Positions 1-6,333 of a stretch of 7,193 nt of DNA are shown here, piece after piece (the stretch's first letter is position 1; every line of letters begins with the position of its first letter). The position numbers and the translations under genes were made by a program. The DNA is from JBIOHP01 sp044449065 (GTDB lineage Bacteria; Bacteroidota; Ignavibacteria; UBA10030; SZUA-254). The stretch lies in NCBI GenBank assembly GCA_044449065.1, contig JBIOHP010000058.1:1-7193 (forward strand). The letters are read 5' to 3'. Below the pieces are notes generated by a model, which saw only the letters and a list, made by a program, of their open reading frames with translations, made no database searches and was not told the origin of the DNA.

Positions 1-450
1 CTTATACTTTTACTTAATATAAAGCTTTTATAAATTTTTAGTAATTGAACTCAAATAAAGAGTAAGCTTAAACCCGACATCCTTTATGGCTACGGGTAAA
101 ACGCAAAATTGGAGAATAAGGTTTCATTTAGATAATAAAAAATTTCAAAAGAAATAACAGATTGGAATGATTAAACCCTCCCACGAATTATTTTTTTGAA
201 GATCGAAAACGCAGTTTTTATTCAAAATACATAATCTCTTCCAGTAATAGTTTAATTCTATTGAGACTTGAAAAGTATTAAACCACTCGAATTATCGATA
301 TTCATAGCATTTAATCCATTTGCATGAAATAAAATCTATGCTTGTTATAAAAATAAGGAGAAGAAGATTAAACGAATTTGAATATTTTGAATCTAAACCT
401 TTAGATCGCGATTTCTTTACTCATAAATAATTTTGGAATAGAACGAAAAA
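1..450. other. AT-rich region without a recognisable gene
   Basis: This stretch is visibly much richer in A and T than the rest of the window, has frequent stops in all frames, and gave no open frame with a plausible start. I see no tRNA, no riboswitch I can name and no clear terminator. A Shine-Dalgarno-like AAGGAGAAG at about 355-363 is followed only by a few codons before a stop, so it does not appear to serve a gene. The far right end may carry the promoter of the lipoprotein gene. It probably is an intergenic spacer and 5' leader. Confidence 0.6.
428..435 (+). promoter_or_regulatory. possible Bacteroidota-type -7 box (TAnnTTTG)
   Basis: TAATTTTG matches the Bacteroidota primary-sigma -7 consensus TAnnTTTG exactly. 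There is no TTG -33 element at the usual distance; the nearest upstream TTG (387-389) is about 38 bases away. In AT-rich DNA such an octamer arises easily. If real, transcription would begin near 440-443, leaving almost no leader before the ATG at 451 and favouring the ATG at 481 as the translation start. Confidence 0.2.
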
Positions 451-480
451 ATGACCCATGGAAAATGCCGGGAAGTGGTG

Positions 481-1365
481 ATGCATAGGGAGCATCATAT
501 TTCTGCCCTCTTAATTTTTCTATCTCTTCTTTCTCCATTAATCGGTTGCGGCGACAAAGAATATACCAGCAGATGGCGCAACCGTGATATTATCATAGAT
601 GGTAAAAACACTGAATGGAGCGATTCTCTCATCACATTGACAGACGATAAACAAACATCGGTAGGCGTATGCAATGATGATGATTTTCTCTATATCAGTA
701 TCATCACAACAAACCGTGGAATAGAACGACAAATTATGCGGAGGGGGATAACATTTTGGTTTGACCGGGATGGCGGAAAAGAAAAAAAATTTGGGATCCG
801 ATATCCGCTGGGAATGGGTGGCGTGGTTCCACCCGGAGGCGGCAATGAGGATCGCGACTCGGGAGTATCCATGAATAGAAAGGAACGAACCATTGATGCT
901 CCCGACGAGTTGGAAATATATCAAGGAGAAAAAGAACACCACAGGATGACACTTGCCGAGACAGGAGGGATCGAAGCAAAATTCCAACCATCAGCCGATA
1001 CATTTGTTTATGAACTTAAGGTTCCCTTAACCGACAACGTCCATCCGTTCGGGATCGGAACAAAAACAGGTTCAGTAATCGGGGTCGGATTTGATACGAA
1101 AGGAAGCGGTGAAGAAGTGACGCCCCGTGCTGCCGGATCAGAAGGTGAAGGCGGCGAAGGTGGACGCGGCGGATTCGGTGGCGGACGCGGCGGATTCGGT
1201 GGCGGACGCGGAGGCGGCGGTTTCGGACGCGGTGGTGGAGGCAGGATGGGCGGCGGGAGACGCGGAGGTGGCGGCGGCCCGGGTTCCGGTCCACGGCAAC
1301 AGGTTGAACAGTTAGACGTCTGGGTAAAATTACATTTAGCAGGAAAGGAATTATCCTCGAACTAA
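481..1365 (+). CDS. lipoprotein with CBM9/DOMON-like domain and Arg-Gly-rich insertion
   Basis: Role unknown; probably an envelope-anchored protein with a CBM9/DOMON-like beta-sandwich, a fold that binds carbohydrate or heme in different relatives. From the ATG at 481 (294 aa) there is a short charged N-terminus, a hydrophobic stretch (about 9-20) and a lipobox LIGC with Cys23. An in-frame ATG at 451 is possible but gives an 18-residue pre-region containing a cysteine, unusual for a signal peptide; GGGAAG at 470-475 could serve 481. The core shows the family pattern: IIIDGKNTEW (about 37-46), the strand DDDFLYISI (about 66-74), then MRRGITFWFDRDGG (about 86-99) and IRYPLG. Residues 221-271 are almost entirely Gly with Arg and Phe, followed by a final predicted strand LDVWVKLHL, so the glycine tract sits inside a loop rather than being a tail. 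Next gene: Rieske, 59 bases downstream. No CxxCH motif is present, so it is not a c-type cytochrome. Confidence 0.72.
   Translation: MHREHHISALLIFLSLLSPLIGCGDKEYTSRWRNRDIIIDGKNTEWSDSLITLTDDKQTSVGVCNDDDFLYISIITTNRGIERQIMRRGITFWFDRDGGKEKKFGIRYPLGMGGVVPPGGGNEDRDSGVSMNRKERTIDAPDELEIYQGEKEHHRMTLAETGGIEAKFQPSADTFVYELKVPLTDNVHPFGIGTKTGSVIGVGFDTKGSGEEVTPRAAGSEGEGGEGGRGGFGGGRGGFGGGRGGGGFGRGGGGRMGGGRRGGGGGPGSGPRQQVEQLDVWVKLHLAGKELSSN
1162..1203 (+). repeat. two tandem 21-bp units encoding GRGGFGG
   Basis: Two perfect 21-base copies, 1162-1182 and 1183-1203, each encode Gly-Arg-Gly-Gly-Phe-Gly-Gly in frame. A third degenerate copy begins at 1204 with the same first eight bases. They form the core of the Gly/Arg-rich insertion of the lipoprotein (about 1140-1290), which is also markedly more GC-rich than its surroundings. 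Perfect identity at the DNA level suggests recent slippage or duplication, so copy number may vary between strains. Confidence 0.9.
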
Positions 1366-1412
1366 CATAGTTGATACTACTGAAACCATAAATCACTATT
1401 GCTACATACTAC

Positions 1413-1417
1413 GAGGA
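1413..1417 (+). promoter_or_regulatory. ribosome binding site fixing the TTG start of the Rieske gene
   Basis: GAGGA lies seven bases before the TTG at 1425. There is no ATG or GTG at a suitable distance, and the reading frame from TTG gives a sensible export signal, so the site supports the unusual start codon. Confidence 0.65.
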
Positions 1418-1424
1418 TAATACA

Positions 1425-1841
1425 TTGAAAAGAAAAGAATTTTTATCGGTGCTCGGACTCGGGGCGGCTGCTATTGCTTGCGGATCATGTTTAGATGGTT
1501 GCAAGCCGCTGGATAATATCCCAAGCGCTCCCACTAATGTAGATTTTACCCTCAACCTTGCTGATCCCGCGAATAATGCGTTGAAAAACAACGGCGGGTA
1601 CCAATACAACAATGGAATCATAATTGCGAGGACGGGGTCTGGAACTTACGTTGCAGTTAGTTCTGCTTGCACACATGCCGGCGCCAGTGTGATCTTCGAT
1701 GTTGCCAACAATCGATTTTATTGCCCCAGCCATGGTTCTGCGTTCAGAACTGATGGGTCTGTGTTAAACGGGCCCGCGGGCAGCCCTCTCGCGCGGTATA
1801 ATACATCCCTGACGGGAAACTCCTTGCGTGTTTATTCCTGA
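1425..1841 (+). CDS. Rieske [2Fe-2S] protein, probable lipoprotein
   Basis: A small exported electron-transfer protein of 138 aa. The cluster-binding motifs are complete: C82-T-H84 and C100-P-S-H103, i.e. CxH-x15-CxxH, so a [2Fe-2S] cluster with two Cys and two His ligands is expected. The extra cysteines that form the disulfide in bc1-type Rieske proteins are absent (Ala87 and Ser102 stand in their places), and the usual Tyr after the second box is Phe107. By known structure-function rules these changes point to a lower potential than in bc1 complexes. The N-terminus, MKRKEFLSVLGLGAAAIAC, resembles a lipoprotein or Tat-like signal without twin arginines, with Cys19 as the best lipid-attachment site; Cys22 and Cys26 also lie nearby. 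The start is TTG, supported by GAGGA upstream. It is probably cotranscribed with the preceding lipoprotein, and a hairpin follows directly. No cytochrome b of a bc complex is adjacent. Confidence 0.93.
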   Translation: MKRKEFLSVLGLGAAAIACGSCLDGCKPLDNIPSAPTNVDFTLNLADPANNALKNNGGYQYNNGIIIARTGSGTYVAVSSACTHAGASVIFDVANNRFYCPSHGSAFRTDGSVLNGPAGSPLARYNTSLTGNSLRVYS

Positions 1842-1845
1842 AATT

Positions 1846-1893
1846 TTCACACACATTTCTCTACGTTGAGGTTTTTGTGTGTGGATTATTTTA
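1846..1893 (+). terminator. candidate intrinsic terminator after the Rieske gene
   Basis: Bases 1846-1855 pair with 1876-1885, including an uninterrupted CACACACA/TGTGTGTG core, one G-U pair and one A-U pair. Inside the loop a second short stem forms (1858-1861 with 1868-1871). The hairpin begins four bases after the stop codon and is followed by the T-rich TTATTTTA (1886-1893). The stem is not very GC-rich, so termination may be partial. Confidence 0.55.
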
Positions 1894-1961
1894 CATATAT
1901 TAAATTTATATGCCTTCATTGAATAATTCACGGATAAATACCTTACCTTGAAAGAAAAAAT

Positions 1962-2741
1962 ATGATGAAATATTTTTTTATCGTCGCGTTTATTAGTTTA
2001 GCCGGTTTCTTGCCCGCGAGGACCCAGCAGAGTTTATCGTATCATATTGATAATGATGGGAACTACTTGCCATTAAATTCGGCAATGTATAGTTTTATTT
2101 TACCCGAAGAATATCCATACCTTGTGAACGCTCCGGAATTCGCCGGAGAGGACGATTTCTTGCATGTGGCATTTACGGCAAGGGATTCTGCAAAAACCGA
2201 TTCGACGCCGCATCCTGCTGCGCGAAAATTACTCCCGGATAAAATTAGTTTCATGGAACGCGGATTATGGGGTGAGAACGGTTTGTTCCGAAAAGTCGGC
2301 ATAACCTCAGATCTCACACCGGAAACTCGAAAACATGAGCTTGGCGTGCGGCGGACGATGCTCACCGCTCATCAAATCGGCGGATTCCTGGCGCTTGGAT
2401 CGATGATCTCTGCCTGTTATTTCGGTCAGTTGATCCTGGATGGCAATCCGGGATACCGATCAAATCATCAATTAGCAGTTACTGCGAGTATCATAACATA
2501 TTCGGGTACCGCTATGTTATCGATTCTATCTCCGCCTCCGCTGATACGGCGTGATGAAGTTAGCACAACGACTATCCACAAAACTTTAGCATGGGTTCAT
2601 TTCACGGGTATGGTTCTGACTCCCATCCTGGGCAGCATGATAAAACATAAAACGTATGATCAAAAAGCGCATATCCATCAGATTTCAGCGTATGTCACAA
2701 CTGCCGCAATGGCTGCATCGATGATTATAGTAACATTTTAA
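1962..2741 (+). CDS. four-helix membrane protein with cytochrome b561-like histidine layout
   Basis: Predicted inner-membrane protein of 259 aa, possibly a b-type di-heme electron carrier; this role is inferred. A signal peptide (about 1-22) is followed by a soluble segment (about 23-130) and four hydrophobic helices at about 133-157, 168-190, 204-225 and 237-258. Every helix starts with a histidine: His137 (TAHQIGGF), His169 (NHQLAV), His206 (TIHKTLAW, plus His213) and His239 (HIHQISAY). In a four-helix up-down bundle His137 and His206 lie on one membrane face and His169 and His239 on the other. This is the helix 1-3 and 2-4 pairing used by cytochrome b561 for two hemes. I recall similar 'hypothetical' proteins with the same conserved histidines in Bacteroidota, but could not check. 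ATG 1965 is an alternative start; the upstream Shine-Dalgarno is weak (GAAAG). The YceI gene begins 13 bases after its stop. Confidence 0.7.
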   Translation: MMKYFFIVAFISLAGFLPARTQQSLSYHIDNDGNYLPLNSAMYSFILPEEYPYLVNAPEFAGEDDFLHVAFTARDSAKTDSTPHPAARKLLPDKISFMERGLWGENGLFRKVGITSDLTPETRKHELGVRRTMLTAHQIGGFLALGSMISACYFGQLILDGNPGYRSNHQLAVTASIITYSGTAMLSILSPPPLIRRDEVSTTTIHKTLAWVHFTGMVLTPILGSMIKHKTYDQKAHIHQISAYVTTAAMAASMIIVTF

Positions 2742-2744
2742 GGA
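2740..2744 (+). promoter_or_regulatory. ribosome binding site of the YceI gene, overlapping the upstream stop
   Basis: AAGGA overlaps the last two bases of the TAA stop of the membrane-protein gene and sits ten bases before the ATG at 2755. The arrangement suggests translation from one message, with ribosomes finishing the first gene close to the second start. Confidence 0.65.
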
Positions 2745-2754
2745 ATTAGTTGAG

Positions 2755-3306
2755 ATGATAAAAATATTTTTCGCGAGTATGATGATGGTATACATGTTCG
2801 TTTCCTACGCCTCCGCTCAACTTAAATCTGTGGAAGCAATAAAAGAACAATCACCGGTCACGTATCGGATCGTTCATCCGCTTCATGAGATGATAGCAAC
2901 GAGTAAAGAAGTGTTATTCAAAGCGGACATTGATCCCGCCAAAAAAGAAATAAAAAATGTTTCCGCTCAGGTGGATGTTACCACATTCGACAGCGGCAAC
3001 TCCAATCGAGACTCTCATGCGATGGAAGTGGTCGACGCCATTACATATCCCGATGTGTCATTTTCATCGACGAACATCGTTCAATCATCCGATTCCTTAT
3101 CCGTTACCGGCAAGTTGACGTTTCACGGCGTTACAAAGGACATCACCATGCTTGGTTCTTCACAGTGGACCACAGATTCTCTCAACGTTCAGGGTAAATT
3201 TGATATCACCTTATCAGGATTTAATCTTGAACGACCTTCGCTCCTCATGATTCCGGTAAAAGACACTCTCTATTTTACGATGAAGGCAGCTTTCCTATTG
3301 CATTGA
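2755..3306 (+). CDS. YceI-family periplasmic protein
   Basis: A secreted lipocalin-like beta-barrel protein of 183 aa, close to the usual family length. Residues 1-21 form a signal peptide ending in SYASA before Gln. The family signatures are clear: TYRIVHPLHE at about 36-45, NRDSHAMEVVDAITYPDVSF at 84-103 (the R..H...V..A..YP.V.F pattern), and KLTFHGVTKDI at 120-130. Structures of family members show a hydrophobic cavity holding a polyisoprenoid chain, and some members are linked to quinone or isoprenoid handling; the ligand here is unknown. It follows the b561-like gene by 13 bases with its ribosome site overlapping the upstream stop, so the two are probably one operon. In other bacteria YceI genes also stand next to cytochrome b561 genes, which supports the redox reading of the neighbour. 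Confidence 0.9.
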   Translation: MIKIFFASMMMVYMFVSYASAQLKSVEAIKEQSPVTYRIVHPLHEMIATSKEVLFKADIDPAKKEIKNVSAQVDVTTFDSGNSNRDSHAMEVVDAITYPDVSFSSTNIVQSSDSLSVTGKLTFHGVTKDITMLGSSQWTTDSLNVQGKFDITLSGFNLERPSLLMIPVKDTLYFTMKAAFLLH

Positions 3307-3318
3307 TAGTTATCGGAA

Positions 3319-3347
3319 AACTGGTTAACTTATAAAAATGACCGGTT
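3319..3347 (+). terminator. weak hairpin after the YceI gene
   Basis: AACTGGT (3319-3325) can pair with ACCGGTT (3341-3347) through seven pairs, one of them G-U, with a 15-base loop. It lies about a dozen bases after the YceI stop, a fitting place for a terminator, but no T run follows and the stem is short. Confidence 0.2.
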
Positions 3348-3468
3348 ATTGCGATTATTATCATACTCGTTCCGATCGACCGGTATATTTAAATTGTAAC
3401 GAATGACACTAATTTTCTCCGACAATAAATTCACAGTTACAGGATTGGTATTTGGGCCGCGTTAGACC

Positions 3469-4638
3469 ATGAATATTTTGTTTGTGAGCTCCTCGAGAAC
3501 GTGGGGGGGCGGTGAAGTGTGGTTAAAACAAATATGTGAATCCCTCCTCAGTCGTGGTCATCGTATTGTTGTTGTTTGTCAACAGCAAAGTTTGTTGTTT
3601 AATGCTTTGATCGGTTTGGATGTGGAGACTGTAGGAATAAAGATCTCCGGTGATTTTGATCTTTTTACGATCTCAAAATTGTATCATCTTATCAGATCGA
3701 AAAAGATCGAGCTTGTTTGTACAAATATGGAAAAGGAGTTTCGCCTTTGCAGCCTGGCGGCATTACTGGCAAAAATTCCGGTTACCATCAGCAGGGAGGT
3801 TGATCTTCCGATTAAAGATACATTTATAAACAAGTTGTTTTATCGCCGGCTCGCATCCGGGATCATGGTAAATTCGTACGCCACTTATAATTCGCTTTTG
3901 GTAAGCGCACCCTGGCTACGAGATCAAAAGATCGAGATCGTGTGGAAGGGGATTGACACCGAACTCTATCAACCCGATATCGGAGTCAACTTGCGGAAGG
4001 AACTTCATTTAACAAAGGATGATTGTATCGCCGGGTTTGTCGGAAGATTAGATGAGCAGAAGGGAATACCGACGCTCTTACGTTCCATCAAAATAGCCGT
4101 TGAAAAAGAGTCTCGCCTAAAATTTGTGTTCGCGGGCGATGGAAATCTCCATACAATGATAGATAATTTTGTCAGCGACAATAATCTTAAAGCACACATT
4201 TTTCTATTAGGGTTTCGTTCCGATATTCCTGCGTTTTTACATGGGATTGATTTTTTAGTGATGCCTTCCTATTGGGAGGGATTCGGATATACCGCCGTGG
4301 AGGCGATGGCTGCCGGCAAACCGGTTATAGGCACATTCACAAGCAGCCTGCCGGAGATTATCGAACATGAACGAACAGGAATTCTCGTTCCTCCGCGCGC
4401 GATGGAAGAACTCGCTGAAGCGATTGTGCGTCTCGGTCAGAATGGTGCCTTGCGTCAGAACATGGGTAAGGCGGGTCTTGAACGGGCGCGAAAACTGTTT
4501 CAGCTTAGCGGGATGGTTTCAAAGACCGAATTATTCTTTAATGATGTGTGCGCGTCTTATTATTCTCCAGACAAACAATCCAAATATGCCGGTGTAACTA
4601 ATCCCGCTGAGTTATCGGCAACTATGCTCAATAAGTAG
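3469..4638 (+). CDS. glycosyltransferase family 4 (GT-B fold)
   Basis: A predicted cytoplasmic or membrane-associated retaining glycosyltransferase of 389 aa, a normal length for the family. The N-terminal acceptor half begins with MNILFVSSSRTWGGGE, the first beta strand and glycine loop. The C-terminal donor half has VGRLDEQKG (191-199) with the phosphate-contacting Arg193 and Lys198, FAGDG (221-225), GFRSDIPAFL (248-257) and the E-x7-E signature at Glu270 and Glu278 (WEGFGYTAVEAM). It ends with the usual segment GILVPP (304-309). The donor sugar and acceptor cannot be read from sequence; lipopolysaccharide, exopolysaccharide or glycolipid synthesis are all possible. An in-frame TAG two codons upstream fixes the start at 3469 as the earliest possible. 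No clear Shine-Dalgarno precedes it, unlike most neighbours. It stands alone, without sugar-nucleotide or flippase genes beside it. Confidence 0.92.
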   Translation: MNILFVSSSRTWGGGEVWLKQICESLLSRGHRIVVVCQQQSLLFNALIGLDVETVGIKISGDFDLFTISKLYHLIRSKKIELVCTNMEKEFRLCSLAALLAKIPVTISREVDLPIKDTFINKLFYRRLASGIMVNSYATYNSLLVSAPWLRDQKIEIVWKGIDTELYQPDIGVNLRKELHLTKDDCIAGFVGRLDEQKGIPTLLRSIKIAVEKESRLKFVFAGDGNLHTMIDNFVSDNNLKAHIFLLGFRSDIPAFLHGIDFLVMPSYWEGFGYTAVEAMAAGKPVIGTFTSSLPEIIEHERTGILVPPRAMEELAEAIVRLGQNGALRQNMGKAGLERARKLFQLSGMVSKTELFFNDVCASYYSPDKQSKYAGVTNPAELSATMLNK

Positions 4639-4728
4639 CAATTCTCCTTAATCCTCGTTTAGTTTCGAATATCCTTTAGGTTGAACCGCGGGGATTCATC
4701 CGCCACCATGATTGACGAGCTCGAATGC

Positions 4729-4771
4729 GCTCCCTTTCGCTCATTAAAGATAAGTTGTTGTGAAAGGGAGT
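4729..4771. other. strong inverted repeat in the gap before the protease gene
   Basis: CTCCCTTTC (4730-4738) and GAAAGGGAG (4762-4770) are perfect reverse complements. In RNA the stem extends to 12 pairs (4729-4740 with 4760-4771), including two G-U pairs, around a 19-base loop. It lies about 90 bases past the glycosyltransferase stop and about 110 before the next start. Only TTTC follows, so it is not a textbook intrinsic terminator. It may be a terminator of another kind, an RNA-stabilising structure or part of a dispersed repeat. Confidence 0.5.
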
Positions 4772-4868
4772 TTCAATCAGCGCCTTGAAAACTCGTGAAA
4801 AAATAAGTGCGGCATAGTAATGCAACAAATCAACCATTCTTCCGTAATTTCTTATTGATAGTATGATT

Positions 4869-4875
4869 AGAGGAG
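4869..4875 (+). promoter_or_regulatory. ribosome binding site deciding the protease start
   Basis: AGAGGAG lies eight bases before the ATG at 4884. The earlier in-frame ATG at 4863 would place this strong site inside the coding region and would put charged residues ahead of the signal peptide, so 4884 is preferred. Confidence 0.8.
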
Positions 4876-4883
4876 ATCGGTAC

Positions 4884-6197
4884 ATGAAATATTTATTATT
4901 TATAGTGTTGATGATTTTTCCGGGATTCATCCGCGCACAAGTTATTATCAGCAGTGAACGCCCGAAATTAACTCTCAATCAACCGGCAATATCTGAGTTG
5001 CTAAAATCCATTTGCAGCAACATCGATAAATATTACCTTTATCCGGTGGTTGCTCAAAAAATGATTGCCGACCTCAATAATAAGTTTGATAAGGGTGCAT
5101 TTAATGATGTTACCAATCCAGTGGATTTTGCGCAGACTATCACCAAAGAGATACGCGAAACGAGCCATGATTTGCATATGAACGTCGTATTTGATCCAAT
5201 GATGGCGCATGAACTGATAGCCATGGGTAAAGAGCCGGATCAAACTCGAAAACCCCCTCCGGATATTCTTTCCGGACGGCGCCAGAATTATGGTTTCGCC
5301 AAAACGGAAATTCTTCAAGGAAATGTCGGTTACCTCAAGCTTAACCAGTTTGCCGATGTTCAATATGGATCAGAAACAGCGGTTGCCGCGATGAATTTTC
5401 TTTCCAATGCCGATGCTTTAATTATCGATGTACGAGCGAATGGAGGAGGCGATGGCGCCATGGTAAATTTACTATGTTCTTATCTATTGAACCCAACACT
5501 CCATATCAATTCAAGCTATTTCCGTGATACGACTAAAAATGAGGAATCATGGACAGCGGCATACGTACCCGGAAAACGGTTAACGACGATCCCGGTCTAT
5601 GTCCTTACCAGCACTCGAACATTTTCAGCGGCGGAAGAATTTGCCTATGATCTGCAAACCACAAAACGAGCTACAATTATCGGCGAGACTACGGGAGGCG
5701 GTGCTCATCATAATCAATTTGTACCTATCGATAGCAATTTTGCAATGTCCGTATCCATTGGAGAAGCGATTAATCCTATTACTCATAAAAATTGGGAAGG
5801 GACGGGAGTAATACCGGATGTCGCAATTCCTCAAGATAAAGCTCTTGAGGTTGCCCAGATTGAAGCGATGAAAAATATTCGTGAATCGGCAGTTGATGAA
5901 CAACAAAAAAGATCGCTCGATTGGGCAATCGACGAGTTGAATGCCGAAGCCAATCCGGTTACACCCAATGAATCCACCTTGAAGAAATATGCAGGCGTGT
6001 ACGGAGAACGCACTATTACGTTCGAAAATGGCTCTCTGTATTATCAGCGAAAAGGAAAAGCAAAGTATAAAATGATTCCTATGACGGAGAATTTGTTCAT
6101 GTTTCATGAACTTGAATATTTTCGACTTCGGTTCACTACCGATGACAGTGGGAATGTAAAACTTTCGGGTATGTATGATAACGGTATGATTGACTAA
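4884..6197 (+). CDS. exported S41-family serine peptidase (IRBP/tricorn-like)
   Basis: A predicted periplasmic or outer-envelope serine protease of 437 aa. Residues 1-18 form a signal peptide ending FIRA before Gln. An alpha-helical N-terminal region (about 34-90) leads to TSHDLHMNVVF (93-103), where His95 fits the base position seen in this S41 branch. The central domain has VGYLKLNQF (148-156), ALIIDVRANGGGDG (178-191), and TSTRTFSAAEEFA (242-254) with Ser248 as the expected nucleophile, then GETTGGGAHH (267-276). The lysine used by CtpA/Prc-type members is missing: glycines stand at that position. A Ser-His-Glu type site (Ser248, His95, Glu268 or Glu251) is therefore more likely, as in tricorn-like peptidases. 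No PDZ domain is evident. Residues about 364-437 form a small beta domain starting with LKKYAGVYGERTITFENG, like C-terminal domains common on Bacteroidota S41 and beta-lactamase-like proteins. Substrate is unknown. Confidence 0.9.
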   Translation: MKYLLFIVLMIFPGFIRAQVIISSERPKLTLNQPAISELLKSICSNIDKYYLYPVVAQKMIADLNNKFDKGAFNDVTNPVDFAQTITKEIRETSHDLHMNVVFDPMMAHELIAMGKEPDQTRKPPPDILSGRRQNYGFAKTEILQGNVGYLKLNQFADVQYGSETAVAAMNFLSNADALIIDVRANGGGDGAMVNLLCSYLLNPTLHINSSYFRDTTKNEESWTAAYVPGKRLTTIPVYVLTSTRTFSAAEEFAYDLQTTKRATIIGETTGGGAHHNQFVPIDSNFAMSVSIGEAINPITHKNWEGTGVIPDVAIPQDKALEVAQIEAMKNIRESAVDEQQKRSLDWAIDELNAEANPVTPNESTLKKYAGVYGERTITFENGSLYYQRKGKAKYKMIPMTENLFMFHELEYFRLRFTTDDSGNVKLSGMYDNGMID

Positions 6198-6333
6198 CGT
6201 AATAGTTGTGCAAGGGACGGTTCATTTCTAATAAACATATTTGTATCTTATCTCTGGAGGGTTTATATTTTCACATAGTAATCTTCATCATCCCGCGCTC
6301 AGTCTTAGTTGAAAATTACAAGGATAAAGATTC

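Noticed and set aside
72..125. Short ACCCG/CGGGT stem followed by ACGCAAAA, faintly like part of a c-di-GMP-I (GEMM) riboswitch
   Set aside because: The second helix, tetraloop receptor and pairing that define GEMM are absent, the stem is only five pairs, and it is more than 300 bases from the next gene.
1016..1396. Long minus-strand frame rich in Arg/His opposite the lipoprotein
   Set aside because: It is the antisense reading of the GC-rich glycine codons; it has no ribosome site and no recognisable domain.
4708..4788. 26-codon + strand frame starting at ATG 4708 in the spacer
   Set aside because: No Shine-Dalgarno sequence precedes it, and the strong inverted repeat lies inside it, so a structural or remnant origin is more likely than a gene.
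4676..4978. 100-codon minus-strand frame across the spacer and the protease start
   Set aside because: It overlaps the signal peptide of a clear S41 gene, has no family likeness that I recognise and no convincing start site.
5625..6107. 160-codon minus-strand frame inside the protease gene
   Set aside because: It lies wholly within a well-supported gene with clear protein motifs on the + strand and looks like random Ile/Phe/Arg-rich translation.
6236..6243. CATATTTG, a near match to the TAnnTTTG -7 box before the YdjM-like gene
   Set aside because: One mismatch, and the nearest TTG (6206-6208) is 27 bases away, outside the 17-23 range expected.
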